This document shows positions 51,801 to 58,786 of a stretch of 58,786 bases of DNA, piece by piece; the first letter of the stretch is position 1, and every line of letters begins with the position of its first letter. The translations under genes and the position numbers were made by a program. The notes under the pieces were generated by a model that was given only the letters and a program-made list of their open reading frames with translations, ran no database searches and was not told where the DNA came from. Source of the stretch: Dasania marina DSM 21967 (GTDB lineage Bacteria > Pseudomonadota > Gammaproteobacteria > Pseudomonadales > Dasaniaceae); the NCBI RefSeq assembly GCF_000373485.1, contig NZ_KB891575.1:465248-524033 (forward strand), written 5' to 3'.

Positions 51801-53219
51801 ATCTTCTGGCAGGTTGACTCCCTTGGCCTGCAATAGATCTAATAAATCTTGCTCGCTGGCAGGTAACTCGCCGGTGTTATAGCCTGCCTTTTTTAGTTGC
51901 TGTAATAAATGAAATAAAGACGCTGGCACATTTAAATTGTCGGCACCAATATTGTGCCTCCCCGGCGGGTGGTTGTAATAAACGATGGCAATTTTTTTAT
52001 CGTGATTGGCTTTGCTTTGCAGCAGCAACCAACGCTGTAGGCGCTGGCTAAGTAAATCTACTTGGCTGACTATAGGTTTAGAACTGGCCAGCTTAACGCC
52101 AGTTTGTGGGTCTATGCTGGCCGCCGTCATCGCCGCCAGCACCAGCGGCTCTATAACACCTTGCAACTCTGGCATGGCAACACGGTAATGCACACTGCTG
52201 GCACTTAGTCCTTCTTCTGATAATAGCCATTGTTCTTTAGTGCTATCGCTTAAGCGTATGCCTTTTAATACTGGCACATTTAATTCTGCCAAATGGCGAT
52301 TTACTTCTTCCCGCCCTTCGCCGGCGCCCACCACAAAATTCTGCAATGAAATAATCGCTGCCAGTTGTTGTTTATTTGCGCGCAACGCTTTTACCGCTGC
52401 CACGCTATGCTCGCCCCATTTCGCTAATACTCGCAAACAACCCAAGCCTTGTTTATTCATATTTAGACAGATTGCATCATGCAGCGCTTTTTCACCCGGC
52501 CTATCGCCGCTTTCATAATCTAATAACGCCACCCAGCGTTTATTGTTGCTTAGTGTTAAGCCCTCTGAGCTAACATCCTTACCATTTACCACAAAACGTA
52601 GGGCGGTATAAAACTTGGGGGTAGGCACGGCTATAGACTCGCCCACCGAGTGAAACAAATGGCTAAGCAGACCTTGGCTATTAATCGCATCGCGATTCGC
52701 CCAAAACATTTTAGCCAGCAACCATGTTTGATAATCTGGGTATTGCTTTAGCTGCTGCTGCGACCAAGCTGCCAACTCCGCGGCTGCGGCCACTGGAGCA
52801 TCGGCCATTAAGGCATCTATATCGGCACCGGCTAATAAGCTGCGGCCTTTAATATGTGAGGCCTGCACTAAGCGTCTATCACTGTGTATGGCCACAAAAG
52901 AGTTGGCAGTAGAGCTGGTTTGCAGATACTGCATTAGGCTATTTACAGTATCGCCAAATACGCCACCCACAAATACCATGTCGGCTTGCTGTAATAACTG
53001 CTGACGTTGAAGCTGCGTTAAATCGGCGAACTGCTCGGTGCTGCGTAAAATAATTTTTTGCTTAGGGTGAGCCAATAAAAAGGCATGGGCACCGCTTAAT
53101 ACATCGGCCGTGTTTTGGGGTGTTATTATCCCTACTAGCGTGGCCGCTTGTGCCTTGGCCGCTATCACCAATAAAGCCAGCATAAAAGCAGCTAGCGCGG
53201 CCGTTAATTTCCGTTTCAT
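48873..53219 (-). CDS. cobN: Exported CobN/HmuS-like chelatase-family protein
   Basis: A 1448-residue protein of the CobN/BchH large chelatase-subunit family. Visible family motifs are YYNHPPGRHNIGADNLNVPA (414-433), GNIFVGPQPPRGW (621-633), HLGRHSTYEFLP (670-681) and GEGIQAKRRGLAVMIDHLTPP shortly after 700. Unlike cytoplasmic CobN it starts with a clear signal peptide (AALAAFMLALLVIAAKAQA, residues 7-25). It ends with a transmembrane helix (YYWLAVMVLLLLLIGAY) followed by a basic tail, so the bulk should face the periplasm. The canonical HxGKHGxLEWLPGK text is altered. No cobS/cobT cobaltochelatase partner genes lie nearby. It resembles HmuS of Bacteroidota haem operons. A cobalamin riboswitch precedes it. 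Metal or corrinoid handling outside the cytoplasm is inferred; the actual reaction is unknown. Confidence 0.85.
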   Translation of the reverse strand: MKRKLTAALAAFMLALLVIAAKAQAATLVGIITPQNTADVLSGAHAFLLAHPKQKIILRSTEQFADLTQLQRQQLLQQADMVFVGGVFGDTVNSLMQYLQTSSTANSFVAIHSDRRLVQASHIKGRSLLAGADIDALMADAPVAAAAELAAWSQQQLKQYPDYQTWLLAKMFWANRDAINSQGLLSHLFHSVGESIAVPTPKFYTALRFVVNGKDVSSEGLTLSNNKRWVALLDYESGDRPGEKALHDAICLNMNKQGLGCLRVLAKWGEHSVAAVKALRANKQQLAAIISLQNFVVGAGEGREEVNRHLAELNVPVLKGIRLSDSTKEQWLLSEEGLSASSVHYRVAMPELQGVIEPLVLAAMTAASIDPQTGVKLASSKPIVSQVDLLSQRLQRWLLLQSKANHDKKIAIVYYNHPPGRHNIGADNLNVPASLFHLLQQLKKAGYNTGELPASEQDLLDLLQAKGVNLPEDRQALATMATQVATVSTPQYKKWFASLPLALQQEMSAGPLAYLHAMLQRAIALEDQSIGRGLLARVLEDLHHAIDGADHPARERVIQLLAQLQQVYTQAFDGQPDWPSAQALVTAISESGIEGLRGWGALPGKVMVHEQQLLIPGLQFGNIFVGPQPPRGWELNEELLHANLSFPPPHQYLAFYLWLRHSFQADALVHLGRHSTYEFLPRRRVGMSAEDYSLAVLGDIPSIYPYIVDGVGEGIQAKRRGLAVMIDHLTPPLDSTDLYDRLLALRQLVESYEAAPVGAGAMRERAVSAMKALVDELKLRDELVASMSGELAVRGITDFDQVDDELLVHEIGHYLTKLQEDFMPLGLHVFGRDWSRPAIATMLNSMAQGEAIEPQWQQQLSASPAAELSGLLHALAGQYIAPGKGNDPIRTPEVLPTGRNFFALDGSLIPSRLAYQVGVELAAKARAKTAQQAADNNSPQDTPADAIVLWASDVVRDEGAMIAFGFDMLGVKPVWSSRGIVKSLQRLDISNLQENGQPRVRHDAVFTTSGLFRDLYGSHMLLLERAVLMALDASAELIHKDYPALSYALNSALKPLGAMANPGSEALAINHVAARWVADTRAALQQGIGAELAGKQAAYRVFGDAPGTYGAGVNRMVERSGSWQQRSEIASVYMRRLGHAYGQNLHGEPVLATFKQRLSSINNTYLGRASNLYGLLDNNDSFDYLGGLSLAVETLTGSAPENFVIYHPDTKNLSIEPLQVALLAELRGRYLNPQWLSPLMDEGYAGARTMGSEFLEYLWGWQVTNPEVIKSWVWDEVKAVYIDDKLNLNLDSFLEQGHNVHVKSNMLAVMLVAAQKDFWQADEQTLQQLAKAFADLVLAHGLPSSGHTSPNHPLYPWLENYLAADKYVQLQQLLAATKVDASVNSAASVMAEISLKDITSASKEPAAKAEKKPAKDQLAETKHYYWLAVMVLLLLLIGAYRGSRTPKN

Positions 53220-53338
53220 AAATCATACTCACGCCACAAACAAGGCGATACTAATTAATAAGACGCAGGTAAACACTAACGTTTAACTACACAGCGATAA
53301 GAAGGGATAAACGAGGATTTAAGAAAGGAAATCGCTCG

Positions 53339-53361
53339 CGATAAAGCCCTCCGCTTTATCG
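53339..53361 (-). promoter_or_regulatory. Hairpin in the CobN leader, downstream of the riboswitch
   Basis: CGATAAAGC and GCTTTATCG form a perfect 9-bp stem; on the transcribed strand the loop is GGAGG. A second near-palindrome (ATTGCGCGCT/AGCGCACAAT, 53368-53387) lies just before it. There is no U run, and the start codon is 120 bases further on. These may form the riboswitch expression platform or a processing site. Confidence 0.4.
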
Positions 53362-53394
53362 TTAAACATTGCGCGCTAGCGCACAATTGAAGAT

Positions 53395-53580
53395 CACCAA
53401 GGCCGGTTTCGGGCTTTTTATCTCATCACTTCGATAAATTACCGTTGCGGGGGCAGCGGTGGCTTAGTAGCAGCTCATCATAATTGTGCTGGTTTGCACT
53501 GGATGCACTGTTAGTTACCACACTTCCCGTTTACCCTGTTCCAGCTAATGCGGTAGGCATTAGCGACAGGCACCTTGTGT
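53395..53580 (-). ncRNA. Cobalamin riboswitch
   Basis: Read on the minus strand, conserved boxes appear in canonical order. GGTGCC starts at 53574, then CCTGT pairs with ACAGG around a perfect GCTAATGC/GCATTAGC hairpin. AAACGGGAA follows, then TAAGCCACCGCTGCC, CCCGCAACGGTAA near 53445, and the B12 box AGCCCGAAACCGGCC ending at 53401. An extra arm of about 50 bases (near 53475-53525) is inserted before the core CGCAAC segment. It lies between the cobB stop and the CobN-like gene, so it should repress that gene and its ExbB/DUF2149 partners when cobalamin is plentiful. Confidence 0.88.
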
Positions 53581-53602
53581 TATCGTTTGTTACTGACTCC
53601 TG

Positions 53603-54928
53603 TTATTCGTGCATTGCGGGTTTAAAAAGATGCGCAATTGCCGTGGGGTTAGAGGGGAAAAATAAATGCAGATAACTGGCGGTTAAGCTCCCCACTCTAT
53701 AAATCGCTTCACCCGGTGCCGGGTGATTCGCGCGGCGGCCATAACACATAGCCTCAGGGGTGCCCTGGCTGGTCGAACGATGATGTGCATGGCCACGCAG
53801 CTCACCTTCCGGCAAAGCGGCGGTTTGCATACCTTGGCAACCGCCTCTTGCTTTCATTACCCCTAGCCCAGCTAGTAACCCCGCCATGTTATAACTATCG
53901 CCCGCCAAGCTTTGTAAAGACTCCAGCACATAAAGCAGGCCACCGCACTCGGCTAAGATAGGTTTATGCTGGCGGTGAAAATCCTTAACAGACTGCAACA
54001 AGCTATGATTATCCGCTAAGGCTTGAGCGTGTAACTCGGGATAGCCGCCGGGCAACCATAAGGCATCGGCCGCCGGTATGGTGCTGTCACTAAGCGGCGA
54101 GAAATAACGCAGCTCGGCCCCCATATCAGTTAATAGCTGTATATTGGCTTGGTAGATAAAACTAAACGCCACATCTTTTGCTATCGCTATGCGCACGTTT
54201 TTAAGCAAGGCTGGTAATGGCTCTAGGGGCTGTTCCCAAAAAGTGATAGGCGGCAAGTGTACAATAAAGTGCTCTATGCCGGTTGCTGCCAACACATCCG
54301 CGCCGGCCTCTAACAAGCTTTCAAGCTCTGTATTTATTTCCTGCGCCTGCACTAAACCCAAGTGCCTTTCCGGTAATTTTATCTGCTCGCTATTAGCTAG
54401 GCAGGCAATTAAAGGTAAGTCATCCGGCAAGGTATTTTCAATTAATTCTCTGTGGCGGTTAGACGCACAGTGATTGGCAATTAAACCGACTACCTGCACA
54501 TCATCACGGTAATTGGCCAAACCCATAGCCAGCACAGCGGCGGTTTGTGCTTTGGCTTTAACATCCATCACTATCACCATGGGGATAGCAAAACGCGCGG
54601 CCAAATCGGCACTGCTGGGCTGACCATCAAACATACCCATCGCCCCTTCAATAATAATCAGGTCGGCCTGCTGGGAAGCTAAAAAAAGTTGCTGCTGGCA
54701 CCAAGCCTCACCCGCCATCCACAAATCTAATTGCACCACGGTTTGTTTAGACGCCACTTGCAAAATCTGTGGATCCAAATAATCGGGGCCGGTTTTAAAC
54801 ACCCGCACCACCTTGCCCTGACGTGTTAACAGGCGCGCTAACGCCGCGGTGACGGTGGTTTTACCCTCACCCGAGGCGGGCGCTGTAATAAACAGGGCTG
54901 GGCAGTGTGCGCTTGTTTGTGTATGCAT
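53603..54928 (-). CDS. cobB: Cobyrinic acid a,c-diamide synthase
   Basis: ATP- and glutamine-dependent amidation of the a and c side chains of the corrin (CobB/CbiA). The N-terminal P-loop is APASGEGKTTVTAAL, with GPDYLDPQI and IIEGAMGMFDG. The C-terminal class I glutamine amidotransferase domain has LPGGYPELHA, the catalytic Cys in LAECGGLLYVLESL and the His in SYLHLFF. ATG 54928 follows the cobO stop by 7 bases; a GTG at 54949 is also open and would overlap cobO. 441 residues. It indicates amidation of an incomplete corrinoid, either made de novo or salvaged. Confidence 0.92.
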   Translation of the reverse strand: MHTQTSAHCPALFITAPASGEGKTTVTAALARLLTRQGKVVRVFKTGPDYLDPQILQVASKQTVVQLDLWMAGEAWCQQQLFLASQQADLIIIEGAMGMFDGQPSSADLAARFAIPMVIVMDVKAKAQTAAVLAMGLANYRDDVQVVGLIANHCASNRHRELIENTLPDDLPLIACLANSEQIKLPERHLGLVQAQEINTELESLLEAGADVLAATGIEHFIVHLPPITFWEQPLEPLPALLKNVRIAIAKDVAFSFIYQANIQLLTDMGAELRYFSPLSDSTIPAADALWLPGGYPELHAQALADNHSLLQSVKDFHRQHKPILAECGGLLYVLESLQSLAGDSYNMAGLLAGLGVMKARGGCQGMQTAALPEGELRGHAHHRSTSQGTPEAMCYGRRANHPAPGEAIYRVGSLTASYLHLFFPSNPTAIAHLFKPAMHE

Positions 54929-54935
54929 ACTGATT

Positions 54936-55544
54936 TTAGTAATCCACACCCTTGCGCGCTTTAATACCGGATTTAAACGCGTGCTTAATTTCTTTCACTT
55001 CCGATACGGTATCCATAACGTCTTGCAGTTTAGAACCGCCACCGCGACCACTTACCACCACACTCTGTTCTACTGGGCGGCTTCTAATGGCCTCAACAAT
55101 CATATCTTCGTCTAGATACTTGTAGGCGATCATATAGGTCAGCTCATCCAAAACCACTAAATCGTAGCTGGGATCTTTTAACATAGGCTCGACTACCGCC
55201 CAAGTTTTTTCTGCGGCGTCTATATCAGCTGTTCTGTCCTGGGTATTCCAAGTAAAGCCCGTACCCATTTGGTAAAAATCTACCTGCGGACAATGCTCTT
55301 TTAAATAGATCTCTTCGCCAGAAAGTTGCTGGCCTTTAATAAATTGCACTACCCCAATTTTATGACCATAACCCAGGGCGCGCATAATCATGCCAAAAGA
55401 CGAGCTGGATTTACCCTTGCCGTTGCCGGTAAGCAATATGGCTACACCTCTTTCGGTGGCGGCCTGTTCTATGCGGGCATCCACTTTTTCTTTTTGCTTT
55501 TCCATGGAAGCTTTATGTTTTTCGTTCTTTCTTTCGTCACTCAT
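54936..55544 (-). CDS. cobO: Cob(I)yrinic acid a,c-diamide adenosyltransferase
   Basis: ATP:corrinoid adenosyltransferase of the CobA/CobO/BtuR family, adding the upper 5'-deoxyadenosyl ligand. The P-loop is LLTGNGKGKSSSSFGM near residue 37, with VVQFIKGQ and VVLDELTYMIAY (Walker B). The C-terminal signature is VVSGRGGGSKLQDVMDTVSE, where most homologues have TGRGAP. AGGAG lies 6 bases before ATG 55544. The highly charged N-terminus (residues 1-30, DERKNEKHKASMEKQKEKVD) is typical. It is separated from cobQ by repeat DNA and a GIY-YIG gene, so it may have its own promoter. Confidence 0.93.
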   Translation of the reverse strand: MSDERKNEKHKASMEKQKEKVDARIEQAATERGVAILLTGNGKGKSSSSFGMIMRALGYGHKIGVVQFIKGQQLSGEEIYLKEHCPQVDFYQMGTGFTWNTQDRTADIDAAEKTWAVVEPMLKDPSYDLVVLDELTYMIAYKYLDEDMIVEAIRSRPVEQSVVVSGRGGGSKLQDVMDTVSEVKEIKHAFKSGIKARKGVDY

Positions 55545-55569
55545 GTTTTTCTCCTGTTTATTACTATGG

Positions 55570-55784
55570 ATACCGGCGTTCGCCGGTATGACAGTCTCTT
55601 AATGTTAATTTATGGACACCAGCCTACACCGGCGTGACAACACTTTTATATTTATATGCAAGACTATACTTTATATTTATGGATACCAGCGTACCCCAGG
55701 GTACCCTCTCTTGCTACGCAATTCACCCTGTCCGCCGGTATGACGAGCCAGATAGTATGTCATGCCGGGCTAGACCCGGCATCC
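55570..55784. repeat. Dispersed palindromic repeats, left of the GIY-YIG gene
   Basis: The stretch holds ATACCGGCG/CGCCGGTAT (55570-55589, perfect), a variant ending ACCGGCGTGACA (55611-55640), another variant from 55681, and ATGCCGGG/CCCGGCAT (55762-55782, perfect). The latter two units are often joined by GTCATGCC...GGCATCC as in common proteobacterial intergenic repeats. The same two perfect units recur in the same order to the right of the GIY-YIG gene. Confidence 0.75.
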
Positions 55785-55788
55785 ACCA

Positions 55789-56082
55789 TCAATCTATAAT
55801 TTCAAACCAAAGGTCATTCCACTTTGGATTATCTTGTTCTATTAATTCTATCTTCCAGCTACGTCGCCAGCTCTTTAATTGTTTCTCTCTTGCTATCGCA
55901 GTAGTAATACAATCCGTCAGCTCAAAATACACCAGTTTATGCACTTGGTATTTTTTAGTAAATCCATCCAGCTCATTATTTCGGTGCTGCCAAATACGCT
56001 GTATAAAATGACCGGTTACACCTATATACAAAGTGCCATTTCTTTTATTGGTCAGTATATAAACCGCTGGTTGTTTTGCCAT
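55789..56082 (-). CDS. GIY-YIG nuclease-domain protein
   Basis: A 97-residue single-domain GIY-YIG protein (UPF0213/YhbQ-like). The two catalytic strands are VYILTNKRNGTLYIGVTG near residues 7-24, and a QRIWQHRN segment carries the Arg and His. The metal-binding Glu is probably in AIAREKQLKSWRR near 63. Such small proteins are thought to be standalone endonucleases; their role is unclear. It is flanked on both sides by the same palindromic repeats and interrupts the cobQ-cobO interval, so gene and repeats may have arrived together. Confidence 0.88.
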   Translation of the reverse strand: MAKQPAVYILTNKRNGTLYIGVTGHFIQRIWQHRNNELDGFTKKYQVHKLVYFELTDCITTAIAREKQLKSWRRSWKIELIEQDNPKWNDLWFEIID

Positions 56083-56110
56083 CCTTGGCTCCTTTATATT
56101 TCTAGCATGG

Positions 56111-56258
56111 ATACCGGCGTTCGCCGGTATGACAACTTTCTTAGCTTATGTTTATGGACACCGACCAGCGCCGGTATGACGACATATAGTACGTCATGCC
56201 GGGCCACGACCCGGCATCCATTCCTCTGCTAGAGACTAGCGACTAATTACTAGAGACC
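56111..56258. repeat. Dispersed palindromic repeats, right of the GIY-YIG gene
   Basis: ATACCGGCG/CGCCGGTAT (56111-56130) and ATGCCGGG/CCCGGCAT (56196-56217) repeat the pair on the left side in the same orientation. A GACTAGCGACTAATTACTAG unit (near 56233-56252) of the algR-hemC repeat family follows, ending a few bases before the cobQ stop. Confidence 0.75.
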
Positions 56259-56263
56259 CGTCC

Positions 56264-57733
56264 CTATAGTGAATACCCCAACCCCTTATATAACTTTTCC
56301 CAATCCATACTTTCATCCACTGCATCGGCTAAGCGATCAATCTCTCGTTCTTTTAACGCGGCATAATCAAAGTGTTCGACCTGCGCTAAACCTGCCCATT
56401 GCAATAAATCATGTAGCGCCTCTTCACTATCAAACAGGCCATGTAAGTAGGTGCCCATGACTTGCTCTGTGCGTGCGCCTTCGGCTTTGCCGTTAATAGT
56501 GAGCATAGGCTGAGCCTCTATATCACTAATACCTGCATGAATTTCATAGCCCTGTACTTTGGCACCGCTCCACAACTGACCTTCAACGTTGATCAACTGC
56601 TTTTCGGGATACAAGGTGGTGTTTACGGGTAGCCAGTGTAAACCTTGGGTGGATTTTATAGTGCCCTCTATGCCGTCGGGGTCGTAAATATTCTGCCCTA
56701 GCATTTGCAGGCCTCCGCATATGCCTATCACCTTACCACCATAGCGCAGGTGTTTTTGTATGGCGGCCTCCCAACCGTTATCGCGCAGCCATTGCAAGTC
56801 GGCGCACACGCTTTTTGAACCCGGCAGCACAATTAAATCGGCGGCAGGTATGGCCTGATTCGGCCCTATAAATTCAAATTCAACTTGCGGATGTAAACGC
56901 AGCGCGTCGAAGTCGGTGTGGTTGCTAATGCGCGGTAAGGCCGGCACGATCACCTTAATACTAGTGTCTGACTCTGCTGACATATTGCCAGTGAGTGCAT
57001 CTTCAGCTTCTAAATGAAAACCCTGCAAATACGGTACTACTGCCAACACCGGCTTGCCGGTACGCTGTTCTAACCAGTCTAAACCCGATTGCAGTAATGC
57101 TATGTCGCCGCGAAAACGATTGATTACAAATCCCACCACGCGCTCTTGCTCTGAGGCACTTAATAATTCCAGTGTGCCCACTAAATGCGCAAACACTCCA
57201 CCCCTGTCTATATCGGCAATAATAATGACGGGGCAATCTACCGCCTCGGCAAAACCCATATTGGCGATATCTCTATCGCGTAAATTAATTTCGGCGGGGC
57301 TGCCGGCACCTTCAACTACTATTAGCTCATACGTTTTGCTGAGGCGCTGATGCGACTCTAATACTGCCGCCATAGCGGTGGTTTTATAGTGGTGATATTG
57401 CTGGGCCTGCATTTGCGAAATGGCTTTGCCATGGATAATAACTTGCGCGCCTATATCGGTAGTAGGCTTTAATAATACCGGATTCATATCAGTATGTGGT
57501 GCCACACCGGCTGCCTGCGCCTGCACCGCTTGCGCTCTACCGATTTCGCCTCCATCGGCAGTGACTGCTGAATTTAAAGCCATATTCTGTGGCTTAAAGG
57601 GCACAACTTTTTTACCGCGGCGTTTAAAAATACGACACAGCGCCGCTACCATTACGCTCTTACCGGCATCGGAAGTAGTGCCTTGCACCATTAAGGTATT
57701 GGCAGCGCTAAAAGCAGTTTTAGCTGCGGTCAT
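56264..57733 (-). CDS. cobQ: Cobyric acid synthase
   Basis: Glutamine-dependent amidation of the b, d, e and g side chains of adenosylcobyrinate diamide. The N-terminal synthetase motif is [14 protein letters not shown], then [13 protein letters not shown]. The glutaminase domain has VLPGSKSV, the catalytic Cys in [12 protein letters not shown], and the His in [11 protein letters not shown]. The chosen ATG at 57733 has GGGA just upstream and overlaps the bluB stop by 14 bases; an ATG at 57739 is equally in frame. The longer ORF back to 57868 lies inside bluB and its extra 43 residues are not family-like. 489 residues. Confidence 0.93.
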   Translation of the reverse strand: MTAAKTAFSAANTLMVQGTTSDAGKSVMVAALCRIFKRRGKKVVPFKPQNMALNSAVTADGGEIGRAQAVQAQAAGVAPHTDMNPVLLKPTTDIGAQVIIHGKAISQMQAQQYHHYKTTAMAAVLESHQRLSKTYELIVVEGAGSPAEINLRDRDIANMGFAEAVDCPVIIIADIDRGGVFAHLVGTLELLSASEQERVVGFVINRFRGDIALLQSGLDWLEQRTGKPVLAVVPYLQGFHLEAEDALTGNMSAESDTSIKVIVPALPRISNHTDFDALRLHPQVEFEFIGPNQAIPAADLIVLPGSKSVCADLQWLRDNGWEAAIQKHLRYGGKVIGICGGLQMLGQNIYDPDGIEGTIKSTQGLHWLPVNTTLYPEKQLINVEGQLWSGAKVQGYEIHAGISDIEAQPMLTINGKAEGARTEQVMGTYLHGLFDSEEALHDLLQWAGLAQVEHFDYAALKEREIDRLADAVDESMDWEKLYKGLGYSL

Positions 57734-58445
57734 TGTCATCCCACTGTTGTTGCGCCTGCTGCGCTTTTTTATCATCCCAGCCGTCGCGCATAATATAGTG
57801 TTTGATATCGCCACGTTCTGCCCATTGCTCTTGCTGCAACATGGGCTGCTCATAAAACGCATCAACATGGCCTAGGCATAAAATGGCAATGGCGGTGGCT
57901 TGCTCTGGCATTTGCAGTAACTCACTGAGTTGTTGCGGCTCAAATAAAGAGACCCAGCCTAAACCTATGCCCTCGGCCCTAGCCGCCAGCCACATATTTT
58001 GTATAGCGCAGGCGGCCGAGGCCACATCCATTTCGGGCAGGGTTCTTCTGCCAAATACATGTCTATCGCGTTGTTCCATTAAAGCCACTACCACCACCTC
58101 TGAACAATCAACTATGCCCTGAACTTTCAATTGTAAAAAATCCTGCTTTTTTTCACCCAGTTGCTCGGCGGTCGTTAGGGTTTCTTGCTGCACTAGCTGA
58201 TGTAATTGCTGCCGCAACTCAGGTTTTTGCACCCGTATAAAACGCCAGGGCTGCATAAACCCCACACTGGGGGCTGCGTGCGCGGCAGCAAATAAGCGCT
58301 GCATTAGCGCCTCATCCACAGGCAGCCCATTAAAGTGGCGCATATCGCGGCGCTCAAAAATGGCTTTGTAAACTGACTCGCGCATCGCACTGTTAAAAGC
58401 TAAGTTTTTATTTTGGCTTTGGCTATTGTTTTGGTTCTCGCTCAT
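57720..58445 (-). CDS. bluB: 5,6-dimethylbenzimidazole synthase
   Basis: An oxygen-dependent flavin-destructase that turns FMNH2 into DMB, the lower ligand of B12. The nitroreductase-like fold shows [11 protein letters not shown] near residue 28, [16 protein letters not shown] near 57, [20 protein letters not shown] near 131 and [11 protein letters not shown] near 158. The N-terminus is a short Asn/Gln/Ser tract ([11 protein letters not shown]). It implies aerobic B12 assembly. It follows btuF by 1 base and overlaps cobQ. Confidence 0.92.
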   Translation of the reverse strand: MSENQNNSQSQNKNLAFNSAMRESVYKAIFERRDMRHFNGLPVDEALMQRLFAAAHAAPSVGFMQPWRFIRVQKPELRQQLHQLVQQETLTTAEQLGEKKQDFLQLKVQGIVDCSEVVVVALMEQRDRHVFGRRTLPEMDVASAACAIQNMWLAARAEGIGLGWVSLFEPQQLSELLQMPEQATAIAILCLGHVDAFYEQPMLQQEQWAERGDIKHYIMRDGWDDKKAQQAQQQWDDNDRS

Positions 58446-58446
58446 G

Positions 58447-58786
58447 TTAGCGGTAAACCTCTCTCGCCAACTCCAGCTTTTGGCACATAATTTCTGCCCC
58501 CTGTAATATTCTAGGGGTATGGCGCTGCAAGATGTCGGGAGGGATAAAATACAGTTGCTTGTTAGTTACCCCCTGTAACTGCGGCCATGTTAACCAAGCA
58601 TCCAGCCACTCGGGGCGCTCTACTCCCATGCCGCTGGCAATAATTACCTGCGGGTTAGTATGCAATACCGACTCCACGCTGAGCTTAGGTGCCAGCGCTG
58701 GCTCATCGGCAAACACATTACGGCCACCGCATAGGTTGATCACATCACTAATTAAATGTTCACCATTTAATGTTTGTAGTGGCTCG
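58447..58786 (-). CDS. btuF: Periplasmic corrinoid-binding protein BtuF (3' part only)
   Basis: The C-terminal part of a cobalamin/corrinoid ABC transporter binding protein. The frame is open to the right edge of the window, so the start is missing. Readable text includes INLCGGRNVFADEP, the class III binding-protein motif, then VESVLHTNPQVIIASG and YFIPPDILQRHTPRIL. The GTG at 58741 is internal and not a start. The frame upstream (EHLISDVINLCGG) matches the family. bluB follows after 1 base, which ties uptake to assembly. Confidence 0.85.
   Translation of the reverse strand, partial: EPLQTLNGEHLISDVINLCGGRNVFADEPALAPKLSVESVLHTNPQVIIASGMGVERPEWLDAWLTWPQLQGVTNKQLYFIPPDILQRHTPRILQGAEIMCQKLELAREVYR

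Noticed and set aside
53484-53675. Plus-strand 63-residue ORF upstream of the CobN-like gene
   Set aside because: It is antisense to the cobalamin riboswitch and the cobB 3' end; the riboswitch boxes explain the sequence.
55634-56232. Plus-strand ORFs within the repeat region
   Set aside because: They run through the palindromic repeats and antisense to the GIY-YIG gene; no domain or ribosome site.
57740-57868. N-terminal extension of cobQ by 43 residues
   Set aside because: It lies inside bluB in another frame, is unlike the family start, and a start with a ribosome site exists at 57733.

Overview
The window reads as chromosomal DNA of a free-living, probably marine gammaproteobacterium related to Pseudomonadales/Cellvibrionales. 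This rests on three gene orders I recognise from Pseudomonas-type genomes: parE-yqiA-cpdA-yqiB-tolC, pilU-pilT-yggS-proC-yggT ... metX-metW-DUF4426-rdgB, and hemY-hemX-hemD-hemC-algR-algZ facing away from argH. Genes are dense on both strands. I saw no rRNA, tRNA, CRISPR array, prophage or transposase gene.

Layout. 0-16.8 kb: cell wall and outer membrane genes (MltC-like transglycosylase, LPP20-type lipoprotein, tolC, waaA), parE, cpdA, a FAD oxidoreductase with an aldo/keto reductase, the twitching ATPases pilU and pilT, then yggS, proC and yggT. 16.8-26.6 kb: an accessory block between yggT and metX, which are neighbours in the gene order I know. It holds a tight operon of a lysine 2,3-aminomutase-like radical SAM enzyme, two D-Ala-D-Ala-ligase-like ATP-grasp enzymes, a GNAT acetyltransferase fused to a zinc deacetylase, and a second GNAT. 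Beside it are a LysR regulator, a divergent class III aminotransferase and an unknown membrane protein. 26.7-32 kb: metX, metW, DUF4426, rdgB and the paired families TIGR03546/TIGR03545. 32-36 kb: outer membrane phospholipase, a class V aminotransferase and a QEGLA-motif (DUF1704) metalloprotein. 36-44 kb: haem genes, AlgR/AlgZ and argH.

44-58.8 kb: cobalamin. cobU-cobT-cobC-cobS run on the plus strand. btuF (cut by the window edge), bluB, cobQ, cobO, cobB, a very large CobN-like protein, a MotA/TolQ/ExbB protein and a DUF2149 protein run on the minus strand. Corrin-ring assembly genes are absent from the window, so the visible set covers late assembly or salvage. A cobalamin riboswitch lies between cobB and the CobN-like gene. 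That CobN-like protein has a signal peptide and a C-terminal membrane anchor, so it probably works outside the cytoplasm with the ExbB-like and DUF2149 proteins.

The two best candidates for undescribed biology are the aminomutase/ATP-grasp/GNAT-deacetylase operon, which looks like a pathway for an acetylated, beta-lysine-containing small molecule, and the riboswitch-controlled exported CobN/ExbB/DUF2149 module. A striking detail is that the second GNAT stays in frame with the deacetylase across its stop codon, through a 15-nt in-frame tandem repeat, and has no convincing start codon. Several dispersed palindromic repeat families also occur, one of them flanking a GIY-YIG gene inside the cobalamin cluster.
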